DNA of 64,000 nucleotides from an uncultured Sphingomonadaceae bacterium (GCA_947496865.1 CANMEE010000003.1:62001-126000); one strand, 5' to 3'. Shown: positions 45,573 to 54,772, numbered from the stretch's first letter. The notes: a model not told the origin generated them from the sequence alone. Program-made: numbers and translations.

Positions 45573-46280
45573 ATGTTGAACAGGTTTATGACATATGGGT
45601 TTTGCTTTGCAATTCTTCAACTTCTGATTGCATGTAGTCCAGTAGTGGAAGAAAATTCTACTCCGGTCGAGCAACAGCAAGCGACCAGCGACACGGCCGG
45701 TGAACCCGCTGTCGAAGCAAAAACCCTGATATTAGTCTTTGGTGACAGCCTCTATGCTGGTTACGGATTAGCGCCGGATGAGGGCTTCGCCCCAGAGCTG
45801 CAAAAAGCGCTTAATGACGCGGGGCAAGACGTGAAGGTCCACAATGCCGGTGTATCCGGTGACACGACGGCAGCTGGTCTTCGGCGGATGGATTTTGTGT
45901 TGGATAGTCTCTCACGAAAGCCTGATCTGGTCCTACTCGGTCTGGGCGGCAATGATCTTCTGCGCGGGCTGAAGCCAGCAGATACTTTGGCCAATATGGA
46001 AGCGATGGTCAAAAAACTGTCGGATCAGGATATTCCCGTGATGCTCACCGGCATGCTGGCGCCGCCTAATCTTGGAAAAGAATTTAGCGATCAATTCAAT
46101 GTGATATATCCAGGTTTGGCCAAAAAATATGAAGCCAGCCTCTATCCGTTTTTCATGGCAGGCGTGGTCGGACGGTCGGACCTGATCCTGCCAGACGGCA
46201 TTCATCCCAATGCAGAAGGCATTGATGTCATCGTCGAGCGGATAGCACCGGATGTTGAAAAGCTGTTGCAGGAACAATAG
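45573..46280 (+). CDS. tesA: GDSL-type arylesterase, TesA-like lipoprotein
   Basis: 235 residues from ATG 45573 with GGGAAGG upstream; GTG 45564 is an alternative. The signal ends with lipobox LIAC. SGNH blocks are FGDSLYAGYG (Ser), NAGVSGDTTAAG (Gly), LGGNDLLRG (Asn) and DGIHPNAEG (Asp-His). E. coli TesA is the thioesterase I/lysophospholipase of this type and also sits divergent to ybbAP. Here the enzyme is lipid-anchored. Confidence 0.92.
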   Translation: MLNRFMTYGFCFAILQLLIACSPVVEENSTPVEQQQATSDTAGEPAVEAKTLILVFGDSLYAGYGLAPDEGFAPELQKALNDAGQDVKVHNAGVSGDTTAAGLRRMDFVLDSLSRKPDLVLLGLGGNDLLRGLKPADTLANMEAMVKKLSDQDIPVMLTGMLAPPNLGKEFSDQFNVIYPGLAKKYEASLYPFFMAGVVGRSDLILPDGIHPNAEGIDVIVERIAPDVEKLLQEQ

Positions 46281-46458
46281 CGACAAGGGCTTTTAGGCCA
46301 TTGGAAACACACAAAAAACAGTGAATTCGTGCGGGTGGGTCTCGCATTAACTGTATTATTTTTATAATACAGTAGGGAAACGCTTGAAAAATGGGGCATT
46401 TGCATCCATTTATGGGTAAGAGTGCTGCACCACAGACAGCGATATGGAGACTGAGCCG

Positions 46459-47664
46459 ATGGCGACCGAGACAATTACCGCGACAGAAGAATTGACCCTT
46501 ACCCCCCCTGATCCGGTTGTGGCTGTGGCACCTACAAAGGCAGCCGGGCTGGTGCCCGTCGGGGACGAGGTAAAGTCAAAGCTCGAAGAAAAGGTCGATA
46601 GCTTTATCGATGATCTGGTGGCGCAGGATGAAAACAGTCCGGAATTTGGCAAGAAAGTAGACCAAATCACCAATATGGGCCGTAAGGAAATTATCGATGC
46701 GGCGGGTCAGTCCAATCGCTTTCTTGATCGCCCCATCCGTTCAATGAACGAAGAGTCGGGTATCGGTGCTGATCTGACGGAACTCCGCCGGACAGTTGAA
46801 GATCTGGATCCCGGCAAGCGGGGCAATCTGCTCGCTCCTCGCAAGATATTCGGGATTATCCCGTTCGGTTCCAAGCTGCGCAACTATTTTGACGGTTATC
46901 ACAGCGCGCAAGGGCATATTTCTTCCATCCTGACCCGTTTGCAGGGCGGCAAGGACGAATTGCTGATGGACAATGCGGCGATTGATGTCGAGCGTAAGAA
47001 CCTGTGGGCGGCCATGGGCCGGCTGGAACAGATGATCCATGTTTCAAAGGTCATGGATCAGCGTTTGGAGGACAAAGCCGCTGAACTCGATGCAAGCGAT
47101 CCTGCCAAAGCCAAAGCGATCCGGGAAAGCGCGCTATTTTACGTGCGTCAACGGACGCAGGATTTGCTCACCCAAATGGCCGTGACCGTACAGGGCTATC
47201 TGGCACTCGATCTGGTGAAGAAAAATAATGTCGAACTGGTCAAAGGCGTCGATCGCGCCAGTACAACGACGGTTAGCGCCCTGCGCACGGGAGTAACTGT
47301 GGCACAAGCGCTCACCAATCAAAAACTGGTGCTTGATCAAGTGACCGCGCTCAATACCACCACAGCAGGCATTATTGATAGCACTGGCGATATGTTGAAG
47401 AACCAGACCGCGGCCATTCATGAGCAGGCGGCATCAGCCACAATCCCGCTCGAAACGCTACAACGCGCGTTCCAGAATATCTATGACACGATGGACAATA
47501 TCGACACGTTCAAGATCAAGGCGTTGGAAAATATGAAAACCACCGTCACGTCATTATCTGGTGAGATTGAGAAATCCAAAGGCTATATTGCCCGGGCCGA
47601 GGGACAGGACAAGGCGGCCCTCGAAGCGCCATCGGAAAACCCGCTGACGGCGCTTGAGGAATAA
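46459..47664 (+). CDS. telA: TelA-family toxic anion resistance protein
   Basis: 401 residues from ATG 46459 (GGAG lies nine bases upstream; ATG 46444 is the alternative). The helical protein has the TelA/YaaN core (RKIFGIIPFGSKLRNYFDGY, then NLWAAMGRLEQMI and TLQRAFQNIYDTMDNIDTFK). TelA proteins give tellurite or stress resistance in some bacteria, with unclear mechanism. It is followed after five bases by an XpaC-type gene. Confidence 0.88.
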   Translation: MATETITATEELTLTPPDPVVAVAPTKAAGLVPVGDEVKSKLEEKVDSFIDDLVAQDENSPEFGKKVDQITNMGRKEIIDAAGQSNRFLDRPIRSMNEESGIGADLTELRRTVEDLDPGKRGNLLAPRKIFGIIPFGSKLRNYFDGYHSAQGHISSILTRLQGGKDELLMDNAAIDVERKNLWAAMGRLEQMIHVSKVMDQRLEDKAAELDASDPAKAKAIRESALFYVRQRTQDLLTQMAVTVQGYLALDLVKKNNVELVKGVDRASTTTVSALRTGVTVAQALTNQKLVLDQVTALNTTTAGIIDSTGDMLKNQTAAIHEQAASATIPLETLQRAFQNIYDTMDNIDTFKIKALENMKTTVTSLSGEIEKSKGYIARAEGQDKAALEAPSENPLTALEE

Positions 47665-47669
47665 GGCGC

Positions 47670-48383
47670 ATGAGCGAAAGCAACCAGCAGATTTATGATA
47701 ATGCCGCGAACTATTATCGCAGCTATAAATTTGCCGAATCTATCGGTGAGCGCTCGAAAGGCTTAAAACGCGGCTATTTTCGTAAGAAATTAGCGCGCGC
47801 GGCCATGATCACGGTCGGGGTTTTGGTTGGTGCAAGTGTCATCGGCGGCATATTAAATGGCATCGGCTTTTGGGGCGTGATGATTTCGGCTGGCTTGATT
47901 GCCGGCGGTATCTGGGCGGCGATGAAATTTCCCAAGATGAAAATCCCGACGCCAGAAACCTTGGTGCAGTCCGATCTCAAGACATTAGCCGGAAAAACGG
48001 AAATATGGCTCGAGAGCCAGCGGCTCGCCTTGCCGAAACCCGCGGTGAAGATTATCAACGATATCGGGACACAGCTGGATATGCTGTCACCACAGCTCCA
48101 GAAACTCAATGAAGCGGAGCCGGCAGCCTATGAAGTTCGAAAGCTTATGGGTGAGCATTTGCCGGAACTAATCTCTGGCTATCGCGCGATTCCCGAGCCG
48201 ATGCGCCGGAAAACCAATGACACGGGCAAATCGCCGGATGAACAACTGATCAGCGGCTTGTCTTTGATTGAGAAAGAAATTTCAGGGGTTACCCAGCAGA
48301 TTGCAAAAGGGGATATCGATAATTTGTCGATCCGCGGCCGTTATCTGGAGCTCAAATATGACAAGGCTGGCGAAGCGCAATAG
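47670..48383 (+). CDS. XpaC-like membrane protein
   Basis: 237 residues. Two adjacent hydrophobic helices (about residues 44-64 and 69-87) separate a short charged head from a helical tail. The order telA-xpaC and tail features (QSDLKTLAGKTEIWLESQR, LRGRYLELKY-like end) match XpaC/YaaN pairs in Bacillus. The function of XpaC is uncertain. It starts five bases after telA, so the two are one unit. Confidence 0.7.
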   Translation: MSESNQQIYDNAANYYRSYKFAESIGERSKGLKRGYFRKKLARAAMITVGVLVGASVIGGILNGIGFWGVMISAGLIAGGIWAAMKFPKMKIPTPETLVQSDLKTLAGKTEIWLESQRLALPKPAVKIINDIGTQLDMLSPQLQKLNEAEPAAYEVRKLMGEHLPELISGYRAIPEPMRRKTNDTGKSPDEQLISGLSLIEKEISGVTQQIAKGDIDNLSIRGRYLELKYDKAGEAQ

Positions 48384-48421
48384 CTCGGCCCGTTGCTGCG
48401 CCGCGTCGCCGTTACAGCTTG

Positions 48422-48754
48422 TCAAAATCCCTGCAGCTTTTTTACCAGATGCTCTAACACGGCTGGGTGCAGATCATTGGTAAATGCGCAGCCATATTCC
48501 TGATAGCCGCACCATTTAATCGCTGCACTGAGAGTCTGGATTCCTGGCAAACGGATATAGACAGGTTTCTTTGGATCGAGGTCGGTATAGCTTGTTAGTT
48601 TAAAGCCGGAAACGGACAAATCTGAAAGCGTCGCGCGAAATGGTTGCGAATCCGACTGCCGGACAAGAACCTCTGAATCGAGGATTTGCCTAGAGTTTCT
48701 TCTATTGTTTGGCAGCGCGTTTTGCGCGTCGTCAGTTTTTTGCAGTTCAGGCAT
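48422..48754 (-). CDS. PilZ-domain protein
   Basis: 110 residues. The c-di-GMP-binding motifs are NRRNSR (residues 17-22) and LSVSGF (DxSxxG-like with Leu-Ser), then a beta-barrel ending KWCGYQEYGCAFTND. A stand-alone PilZ receptor of this size links c-di-GMP to motility or surface behaviour. The second motif is slightly degenerate. It faces the telA-xpaC pair tail to tail. Confidence 0.8.
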   Translation of the reverse strand: MPELQKTDDAQNALPNNRRNSRQILDSEVLVRQSDSQPFRATLSDLSVSGFKLTSYTDLDPKKPVYIRLPGIQTLSAAIKWCGYQEYGCAFTNDLHPAVLEHLVKKLQGF

Positions 48755-48955
48755 TTACCCGTCCAAATCGTTGGTCCTTCTATACTGACGGTTGATTATT
48801 GGGTTTTTTAAGGGCTAGCGGACAAATCGAAAGGCCTGACATCGGCAATTGTCGGCATCGTAAATAGTTGCGACCGACGGAGGATAGGGGAGCGAGAAGA
48901 CAAAAGCGGAAAGCAAGACTTTCCTGCCGGCAATCACGCTGATAGACGCTGTCTT

Positions 48956-49546
48956 ATGACATTAAATCCTTTCTCTATTTTTGACAGCTGGTTTGCCGAA
49001 GCCCGCGAAACTGAATTAAATGATGGCAATGCTATGACCATCGCGACGGTCGACGCCAGCGGTCAGCCAGCCGCGCGGATGGTGTTGCTTAAGGGGCACG
49101 GCCCGGACGGCTTTATTTTCTACACCAATCAAGAAAGCCGAAAGGCGACGGACATAGCTGTTAATCCCAAGGCGGCAATATTATTCCATTGGAAAAGCTT
49201 GCGCCGACAAATCAGGATAGAAGGCAATTTATCTGCTGTGTCTGATGAGACGGCTGACGCTTATTTTGTGACACGCAGCCGGGATTCTCAGTTGGGTGCT
49301 TGGGCCTCCGACCAATCAAGGCCGCTCGATAGTCGTGCTACTTTTGAGGCCCGCTTTGAAGAAGTGAAGGCGCGTTTCGAGGGGCAGAATGTAACCCGTC
49401 CGCCGCATTGGTCAGGCTATTGCCTGACGCCGGAACGATTTGAATTTTGGCAAGATCGCGAACATCGATTGCATGAACGCAGGATATTCGTTCGCGCCAC
49501 AGATGGTGATCGCGATAGTTGGAGCGAAGGAATGCTTTACCCATGA
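48956..49546 (+). CDS. pdxH: Pyridoxamine 5'-phosphate oxidase
   Basis: 196 residues. FMN- and substrate-binding features are AMTIATVDASGQPAARMVLLK, FYTNQESRK, and at the end RPPHWSGYCLTPERFEFWQ and RLHERRIF, all signatures of PdxH. It makes pyridoxal phosphate from PNP or PMP with oxygen. The stop overlaps the phzF start by four bases (ATGA), so the two are translated together. Confidence 0.96.
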   Translation: MTLNPFSIFDSWFAEARETELNDGNAMTIATVDASGQPAARMVLLKGHGPDGFIFYTNQESRKATDIAVNPKAAILFHWKSLRRQIRIEGNLSAVSDETADAYFVTRSRDSQLGAWASDQSRPLDSRATFEARFEEVKARFEGQNVTRPPHWSGYCLTPERFEFWQDREHRLHERRIFVRATDGDRDSWSEGMLYP

Positions 49547-50349
49547 CACAGAAACATAAGAGCCTAACTTATTATCATGTCAATGCCTTTGCAGAGCGGC
49601 CTTTTACCGGCAACCAGGCGGCGGTGATGCCATTGGAAAGCTGGCTCGATGATGATGTGTTGCAGGCCATTGGTGAGGAAAATAATTTTGCGGAAACCGC
49701 CTTCTATTTGCCAGACGCGACCGGAGAAGCTGATTATGAACTGCGCTGGTTCACGCCGACGATAGAAATCGCCCTATGCGGGCATGCGACGCTGGCCAGC
49801 GGCCATGTTATCTTGTCGCAAAATCCGGATAAGGATCAGGTTACATTTCGGACGCGTAAAGCCGGTATTTTGACGATGGTCCGTGACGGGGAGGGTTATG
49901 CGCTGGCGCTGCCAGCCTATCCGCCATCACCCAAGGCACGACCGGACATTGTTGCCCTGATAGGCGGAACACCGATTGACACACAGTTTCATGAAGGGCG
50001 CTATACTGTAATCCGCTACGAAACAGCTGACGAGGTTCTGGCACTCAAACCGGACTTAAAGGCACTGGGCGCTTTGGGGAATGAACAGTTTATTTGTACG
50101 GCGCCGGGTAAAGATACCGATGCGCTAAGCCGTGTTTTCGTACCTGGCGGCGGGGTTGATGAAGATAGCGTGACAGGATCAGCTCATGCCGTCCTTACGC
50201 CCTATTGGGCGCACGCGCTCGGTCGCGATAGCTTTACCGCTTATCAGGCCAGTATGCGCGGCGGCTATGTGCATTGCCGTCTCGACGGCGACAAGGCTTG
50301 GCTCGGCGGGAAATGCGTAACCGTGGTCGAGGGGCAGTTTCGGCTTTAA
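49543..50349 (+). CDS. PhzF-family isomerase/epimerase-like protein
   Basis: 268 residues from ATG 49543. The fold starts YYHVNAFAERPFTGNQAAVMP, with the catalytic Glu in NNFAETAFYLP and CGHATLASGH, and the second lobe EDSVTGSAHAVLTPYW. The family includes phenazine and diaminopimelate-like isomerases, mostly of unknown substrate. Its position after pdxH suggests no clear pathway link. Confidence 0.9.
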   Translation: MTQKHKSLTYYHVNAFAERPFTGNQAAVMPLESWLDDDVLQAIGEENNFAETAFYLPDATGEADYELRWFTPTIEIALCGHATLASGHVILSQNPDKDQVTFRTRKAGILTMVRDGEGYALALPAYPPSPKARPDIVALIGGTPIDTQFHEGRYTVIRYETADEVLALKPDLKALGALGNEQFICTAPGKDTDALSRVFVPGGGVDEDSVTGSAHAVLTPYWAHALGRDSFTAYQASMRGGYVHCRLDGDKAWLGGKCVTVVEGQFRL

Positions 50350-50405
50350 CTCTTGGGCGCAGTGGGCACCCAAATTGAAAATCTCTCCTTCCAGCGAAAG
50401 CCGGG

Positions 50406-51554
50406 CTATTTGCTGATCGGGAACAACGCTACAATACGACCGATTTGATCGCTCATCGGGCGGTTTACGTCATCCTGCGTTTTGCCCAGCCGAACAACTG
50501 TCAGCTTCTGTTCCGGTGAGACAACAATCTGCTGGCCAAGATGACCAAGGGCGGCAAATACCGTATCGGGCGCCATGTCTGGAAATAATATTTGGTTGCG
50601 GCCTTCGGGACGTTTTTTGTTCAGCCAGATATGACCGCCATAAGCGGCATCATTGGCTGAGGATGTCCGCATGAATTTTACCCAGCTGACTGGCAAATGC
50701 TGAGCGCCCTTGCGCGCGCCATTGTTCCGCAAAAACTCACCGAATCTTGCATAGTCGCGCGCGGTTGATTGAATGATGCTACCGCCCAGAAACGTGCCAT
50801 TGGCGTCAAATTCGAAATAAGTGCTGTCCATGCCTAGCGGCTCGAGCAAGCGTCCGCGAATGAACCGCATAGCTGTATCGCGGCGGACTTGAGGATCATC
50901 GCTCTTGGTCAATGTCCGGGTGATGATATCGGCCAATATGATACTGGTGGCAGTGCTATATTCAAATTTCGTGCCGGGCTCCGCTTCCATCGGACGGGCT
51001 TCGGCATAGCCCGCCATATCGCCGGAGCCAGATAGGAAAAGCATCTGCTGTGTATCGGCTTCATATAATGTCTTGCCATTTTCCTCGGCAACTTCGGTAT
51101 GGTCGAGGCCAGATGACATATGGATCAGCTGGCGTAAGGTAATGTCGCCGCGGGGGTCTCCGGGCCTTTGCCAAGCAGGAACCGGGGCAGGATCATCAAG
51201 AACCAGCCGTCCGTCGGCTACCAAGAAGCCCAGTAGTGCACCGGTAAAGGATTTGGCCATTGACCAGCTGATGAACCGTGTATCCTCATCATAGCCTTCG
51301 CCATAGCGTTCGGCGAGTATCTCGCCCCGGTGCATGATCAGCAGCGCCCGGGTCTCTGCCATGGCAGGGTCTTCAAATAATGGCGAAATTATAGCATCGA
51401 GCCGGGCCTTTTTGATCGGACTCGCATCCGATATATAAGCCAGCTCTTCGGCGGTTTTTGGAGGTGGTGCCGTTGCCTCGTCACTGGCACCACAGCTGGA
51501 CAGTGCGAAAGCGAGAGCGGACAGGGCGGCGATTTTAGTCTTGTACATAAGCAT
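50406..51554 (-). CDS. Serine hydrolase of the beta-lactamase/class C family, lipoprotein
   Basis: 382 residues from ATG 51554 (ATG 51548 and GTG 51566 are alternatives). Lipobox-like LSSC follows the signal. The catalytic SMAKS (SxxK) is in FISWSMAKSFTG, the Tyr element in KFEYSTATS, and the HLGQQI region supplies the third box. These are carboxylesterases or DD-peptidases in most cases. It is divergent from a small membrane protein gene 23 bases away. Confidence 0.86.
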   Translation of the reverse strand: MLMYKTKIAALSALAFALSSCGASDEATAPPPKTAEELAYISDASPIKKARLDAIISPLFEDPAMAETRALLIMHRGEILAERYGEGYDEDTRFISWSMAKSFTGALLGFLVADGRLVLDDPAPVPAWQRPGDPRGDITLRQLIHMSSGLDHTEVAEENGKTLYEADTQQMLFLSGSGDMAGYAEARPMEAEPGTKFEYSTATSIILADIITRTLTKSDDPQVRRDTAMRFIRGRLLEPLGMDSTYFEFDANGTFLGGSIIQSTARDYARFGEFLRNNGARKGAQHLPVSWVKFMRTSSANDAAYGGHIWLNKKRPEGRNQILFPDMAPDTVFAALGHLGQQIVVSPEQKLTVVRLGKTQDDVNRPMSDQIGRIVALFPISK

Positions 51555-51577
51555 GGGTTGCACCAATAGGAGCCACT

Positions 51578-51952
51578 ATGGCAACCGTAAACAGCAATCC
51601 GAAAAACCCGTCCAAACCACACAGCCGGAAAGGGCGCATTGCTTTATATGTGCTGGCTCTGTTTGTGCTGATCCTGGTGGCGGTCTTTGCCTATAATTAC
51701 AGCTTCATCAAAGGGCAGTTAGGCATTGGTACGGCTTATGGTGCGCGGGTCGCCTGCTCCTGCCATTATATTGGTGGTCGCGATTTGACCGATTGCGAGA
51801 AGGATTTTGAACCCGGCATGGAAATTATCGGCCTGTCGCTAGATGATGAAAAACGTCGCGTAACCGCGTCGGTTCCACTGCTAGCCTCTAGCACGGCTGA
51901 ATTTCGCGAAGGCTGGGGTTGCGTAATGCTAACCGCGGCTGAAGCCGATTGA
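51578..51952 (+). CDS. Cys-rich membrane-anchored protein, family of unknown function
   Basis: 124 residues, with AGGAG upstream. A basic head (SKPHSRKGR) is followed by one helix (residues 22-42) and a periplasmic domain with cysteines in ACSCHY, DCEKDF and GWGCVML. The conserved Cys pattern suggests disulfides. I recognise similar proteins in sphingomonads but know no function. It is divergent from the serine hydrolase and may act with it. Confidence 0.6.
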   Translation: MATVNSNPKNPSKPHSRKGRIALYVLALFVLILVAVFAYNYSFIKGQLGIGTAYGARVACSCHYIGGRDLTDCEKDFEPGMEIIGLSLDDEKRRVTASVPLLASSTAEFREGWGCVMLTAAEAD

Positions 51953-51959
51953 GTTTTGC

Positions 51960-53093
51960 TTAAACTGTAGCCGCCGCCAGCCATTGCTGGGATACGGCAC
52001 CGGTTTTTTCGATCCAACCACCACCAAGGACGCGATCCTTATTATAAAAGACTGCCGCCTGTCCCGGGGACACGCCATATTCCGGATTGTGAAAACGCAG
52101 CGTATCGCCTTCAAGTCGCGCATGCGTTGGCTTCGCCATAGAACGAACCTTCACCTGCATTGGCCCTTCAAAGTCGCCGCCAATCCAGTTAATATCGCGC
52201 AATGTCGCTGATGCTACCGCTAACGCCTGCCTAGGCCCGACAAAAACACGTTTGGTCTCCGGGTCCAAGCGAATGACATAAAGCGGCTCTGCCTGGCCGC
52301 CAATTTTCAATCCCTTGCGCTGACCGACTGTATAATGAATCAAGCCCTTGTGGCGGCCCATTACCGTTCCGTCGATATGAACAATCTCGCCATCATCATC
52401 TGCCTCTGGGCGCAGCTTGCGGACCACTTTGGCATAATCCCCATCGGGCACGAAGCAGATATCCTGGCTGTCAGGCTTAAAGGCAACGGCTAGGCCCATT
52501 TCCTTTGCAATCTCGCGCACTTCGTCCTTGGGCATGTCGCCGAGCGGAAAGCGCAGATAGTCAAGTTGGTCTTGCGTCGTTGCGAAGAGGAAATAACTCT
52601 GGTCTCGTGCAGGATCCATCGCCCGGTGCAGTTCAGAGCCATGCGTGCCCGTGACGCGTCGGACATAATGACCGGTGGCCAGACAATCAGCTCCCAGTTC
52701 GCGTGACAAATTTAAAAGGTCAGTAAATTTGACGCCCATATTACACTGGACGCACGGTATTGGTGTGCGGCCCGCCATATATTCGTCCGCAAACACGTCC
52801 ATGACTGATTCTTGAAAGCGGCTGGCATGATCAAAGACGTAATGGGCAATGCCAAGCTTCTCAGCCACTGCCCGCGCATCGCGAATATCTTGCCCCGCGC
52901 AGCAACTACCCGTGCGACCGACCGCCTCGCCATGATCATATAGCTGCAAGGTAATGCCGATTGTCTCAGCCCCGGTGCGCGCGGCCAATGCTGCAACAAC
53001 GCTCGAATCGACGCCGCCGGACATGGCAACCACGATCCGCTTGCCTGCCATATCGTCGCCAAGCTGAAATTCACTGTTGATTCGGTCTGTCAT
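51960..53093 (-). CDS. mnmA: tRNA-specific 2-thiouridylase
   Basis: 377 residues. The PP-loop SGGVDSS is in [16 protein letters not shown]; catalytic cysteines are in [14 protein letters not shown] and [20 protein letters not shown] is conserved. It thiolates U34 of tRNAs for Lys, Glu and Gln, using sulfur from the persulfide relay. A later ATG (53051) also fits but the N-terminal extension is acceptable. Convergent with the Cys-rich protein gene. Confidence 0.96.
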   Translation of the reverse strand: MTDRINSEFQLGDDMAGKRIVVAMSGGVDSSVVAALAARTGAETIGITLQLYDHGEAVGRTGSCCAGQDIRDARAVAEKLGIAHYVFDHASRFQESVMDVFADEYMAGRTPIPCVQCNMGVKFTDLLNLSRELGADCLATGHYVRRVTGTHGSELHRAMDPARDQSYFLFATTQDQLDYLRFPLGDMPKDEVREIAKEMGLAVAFKPDSQDICFVPDGDYAKVVRKLRPEADDDGEIVHIDGTVMGRHKGLIHYTVGQRKGLKIGGQAEPLYVIRLDPETKRVFVGPRQALAVASATLRDINWIGGDFEGPMQVKVRSMAKPTHARLEGDTLRFHNPEYGVSPGQAAVFYNKDRVLGGGWIEKTGAVSQQWLAAATV

Positions 53094-53292
53094 AATGTTT
53101 TGTCCCTTAACGATGAACCGGGCGCAACGCCAGTATTGCCGAAATTCTTGCCCAAAATCCCGTATCGGATCCCGCTTTGGTTCATATTGGGACGAAATGG
53201 TGAATTGGAAGGAAGGTTTGCTTAACTAGTCCTAAGACCGCGTGAACGTCTCCTTTACATAAGTTTATACCTTCGCTGTTAGACAGCTCTCT

Positions 53293-53628
53293 ATGGAAAT
53301 GAACTTCCCTCATAAGAGTCCGGCACAGACCAGAGCCGAACCGGATGCAAAAGCGGTCAGAGCACATGATGCTCTGATTGCGCATGCGATCGCGCGTCAG
53401 ACTCTTTCTCCTTCGGCCCGTGCTTACTTGGCACAGCGGAGCGGATTGGCCGCACAGCCAAATCGTCCCAGCCGGGGATTGATGGAAGATCGGATCAAGT
53501 TTTTTGCAGGTGAGCAGCCACAGCGCAGCTTGTTTGCGAAAAGCGAACGTGTTTTTAAAAAAGGCCATTTTCGGCCCGATTTGTTGCACGTACATTCGCA
53601 GGGTGACAAGGCTTCGGGTAAAATATGA
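53293..53628 (+). CDS. Hypothetical protein of unknown family
   Basis: 111 residues. The product is basic, with an Ala/Arg-rich stretch (LIAHAIARQTLSPSARAYLAQRSGLAA) then KFFAGEQPQRSLF and KKGHFRPDLLH. No domain or signal is recognised. Its promoter region contains TTAA-N6-CTAA near 53222-53235, a weak CtrA-like pattern, and the following gene is the CtrA-linked SciP. Coding status is supported by length and by the absence of a competing frame; confidence is moderate. Confidence 0.5.
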   Translation: MEMNFPHKSPAQTRAEPDAKAVRAHDALIAHAIARQTLSPSARAYLAQRSGLAAQPNRPSRGLMEDRIKFFAGEQPQRSLFAKSERVFKKGHFRPDLLHVHSQGDKASGKI

Positions 53629-53637
53629 ACGCCTTAT

Positions 53638-53649
53638 TTACCTTGGTAA
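53638..53649. promoter_or_regulatory. Palindrome TTACC-TT-GGTAA before sciP
   Basis: A perfect 12-base palindrome with a two-base centre lies in the spacer about 90 bases before the sciP start. It could be a small operator. The typical CtrA box (TTAA-N7-TTAA) was not found. Confidence 0.25.
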
Positions 53650-53736
53650 TTTAGTAGTTTGAAAAACTCTATGTCTAAAGATGTAAAATCATTTGGACAT
53701 AAATTCAAATGCCGCGAGGCGTATTTTGAGGGTAGT

Positions 53737-54036
53737 ATGATCGAGAACCAGACAATTAAACCAGCGCAAGTAGTCGGTCCTTTGGGCGAGCCATTGACCG
53801 TAGCTGATTTGCCGGCCCCGGGAACAACCCGGTGGGTGGTTCGACGCAAGGCTGAAGTCGTTGCAGCGGTAAATGGCGGTCTTTTGACGGTCGATGAGGT
53901 TTGCGATCGCTATAGTCTGTCGTTGGAAGAATTTGCTTCTTGGCAACGTGCGGTGGACCGATCCGGGATGCCCGGTCTGCGGGTCACCCGAATTCAACAC
54001 TATCGCGATCTTTATGAGCGTCAGCAAAAATACTAG
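53737..54036 (+). CDS. sciP: DUF1153 regulator, SciP-type CtrA antagonist
   Basis: 99 residues from ATG 53737 (GAGGG upstream); longer starts add non-conserved residues. PLGEPLTVADLPAPGTTRWV and RRKAEVVAAVNGGLLTVDEV, then a helix-turn-helix (DRYSLSLEEFASWQRAV), are the DUF1153 signatures. In Caulobacter SciP inhibits CtrA target genes in swarmer cells. The exact role in sphingomonads is inferred. A terminator follows. Confidence 0.85.
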   Translation: MIENQTIKPAQVVGPLGEPLTVADLPAPGTTRWVVRRKAEVVAAVNGGLLTVDEVCDRYSLSLEEFASWQRAVDRSGMPGLRVTRIQHYRDLYERQQKY

Positions 54037-54098
54037 TCAGAAGATTGGCGTTTGTGTTTGAGCAAGCCGGTTCGATTAAGTATGAATATTAATGGCTT

Positions 54099-54140
54099 AA
54101 AGGCCTTGGAAATCTATTTTCCGAGGCCTTTTTTTCTTTT
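54099..54140 (+). terminator. Rho-independent terminator after sciP
   Basis: AAAGGCCTTGGAAA (54099-54112) pairs with TTTCCGAGGCCTTT (one wobble), loop of five, followed by a T-run (about eight with one C break). Confidence 0.85.
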
Positions 54141-54232
54141 GTCTGGGAGTATTTTCTGGTTTCAAGGCGGCTCTTTGTATAAGAGTCCGAAATAAGGCCT
54201 GAGGAGAGGTCAAAACGGATCTGGAGGTAATT

Positions 54233-54508
54233 ATGATTAATTTTATCATCGCACTTGTGATGGGTGGCATTATCGGTTGGCTTGCAAGCATGGTAATGGG
54301 CCGAGACGCTTCCATGGGAATTTTCTGGAATATTGTGGTTGGTTGTGTTGGTTCTATGCTGGGCGGATGGTTGTTCAGCTTTTTTACTGGCGGCACGTCA
54401 AATCTGCGGGATGCGCCATTTAGCCCTATGACATTGCTGGTTGCCTTTGGCGGAGCGATTGTTTTGTTGGGCATCGTAAACTTAATTAAGCGTGGACGCG
54501 TCCGTTAA
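54233..54508 (+). CDS. GlsB/YeaQ/YmgE-family membrane protein
   Basis: 91 residues with three hydrophobic segments. The start IIGWLASMVMGRDASMGIFWNIVVGCVGSMLGGWLF is the signature of the transglycosylase-associated (YeaQ/YmgE) family, stress-induced small membrane proteins of unknown function. GGAGG lies nine bases upstream. It stands alone, bracketed by terminators. Confidence 0.85.
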   Translation: MINFIIALVMGGIIGWLASMVMGRDASMGIFWNIVVGCVGSMLGGWLFSFFTGGTSNLRDAPFSPMTLLVAFGGAIVLLGIVNLIKRGRVR

Positions 54509-54537
54509 ACTAACAAGCGCGAAACAGTTTTTGGAAT

Positions 54538-54570
54538 AAGGGCTGGCTCATTTGGGCCGGCCTTTTTCTT
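54538..54570 (+). terminator. Probable terminator after the YeaQ-type gene
   Basis: AAGGGCTGGCTC (54538-54549) pairs with GGGCCGGCCTT with one bulge and wobbles, followed by TTTTT. It is 29 bases after the stop. Confidence 0.65.
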
Positions 54571-54642
54571 GTGGATAATCTTGCCGATTCAACAGCATGA
54601 CGGCATTTGAGCGAGCTTATCTGGCATGGGTGATTGTTCAGG

Positions 54643-54670
54643 CTTGTCGTTACTGATATATTCATATAAT
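54643..54670 (+). promoter_or_regulatory. Probable promoter of the RND efflux operon
   Basis: A perfect TATAAT (54665-54670) follows CTTGTC or TTGTCG (54643-54649) with a 15-16 base spacer, about 100 bases before the membrane-fusion gene. The AT-rich surroundings may also hold a repressor site, but no regulator gene is nearby. Confidence 0.5.
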
Positions 54671-54772
54671 ACACTAAAAATGAGAATTGCAGGATCCTCC
54701 CTATTATCTGTGATTCTTTTTGTATATTGCAGCGCAAAAACAAGATAAAAGCCGGGCTGAAGAGTATTGAAA

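Noticed and set aside
54097..54474. Minus-strand frame opposite the YeaQ-type gene, starting in the sciP terminator
   Set aside because: It spans the terminator hairpin and is antisense to a recognised membrane protein.
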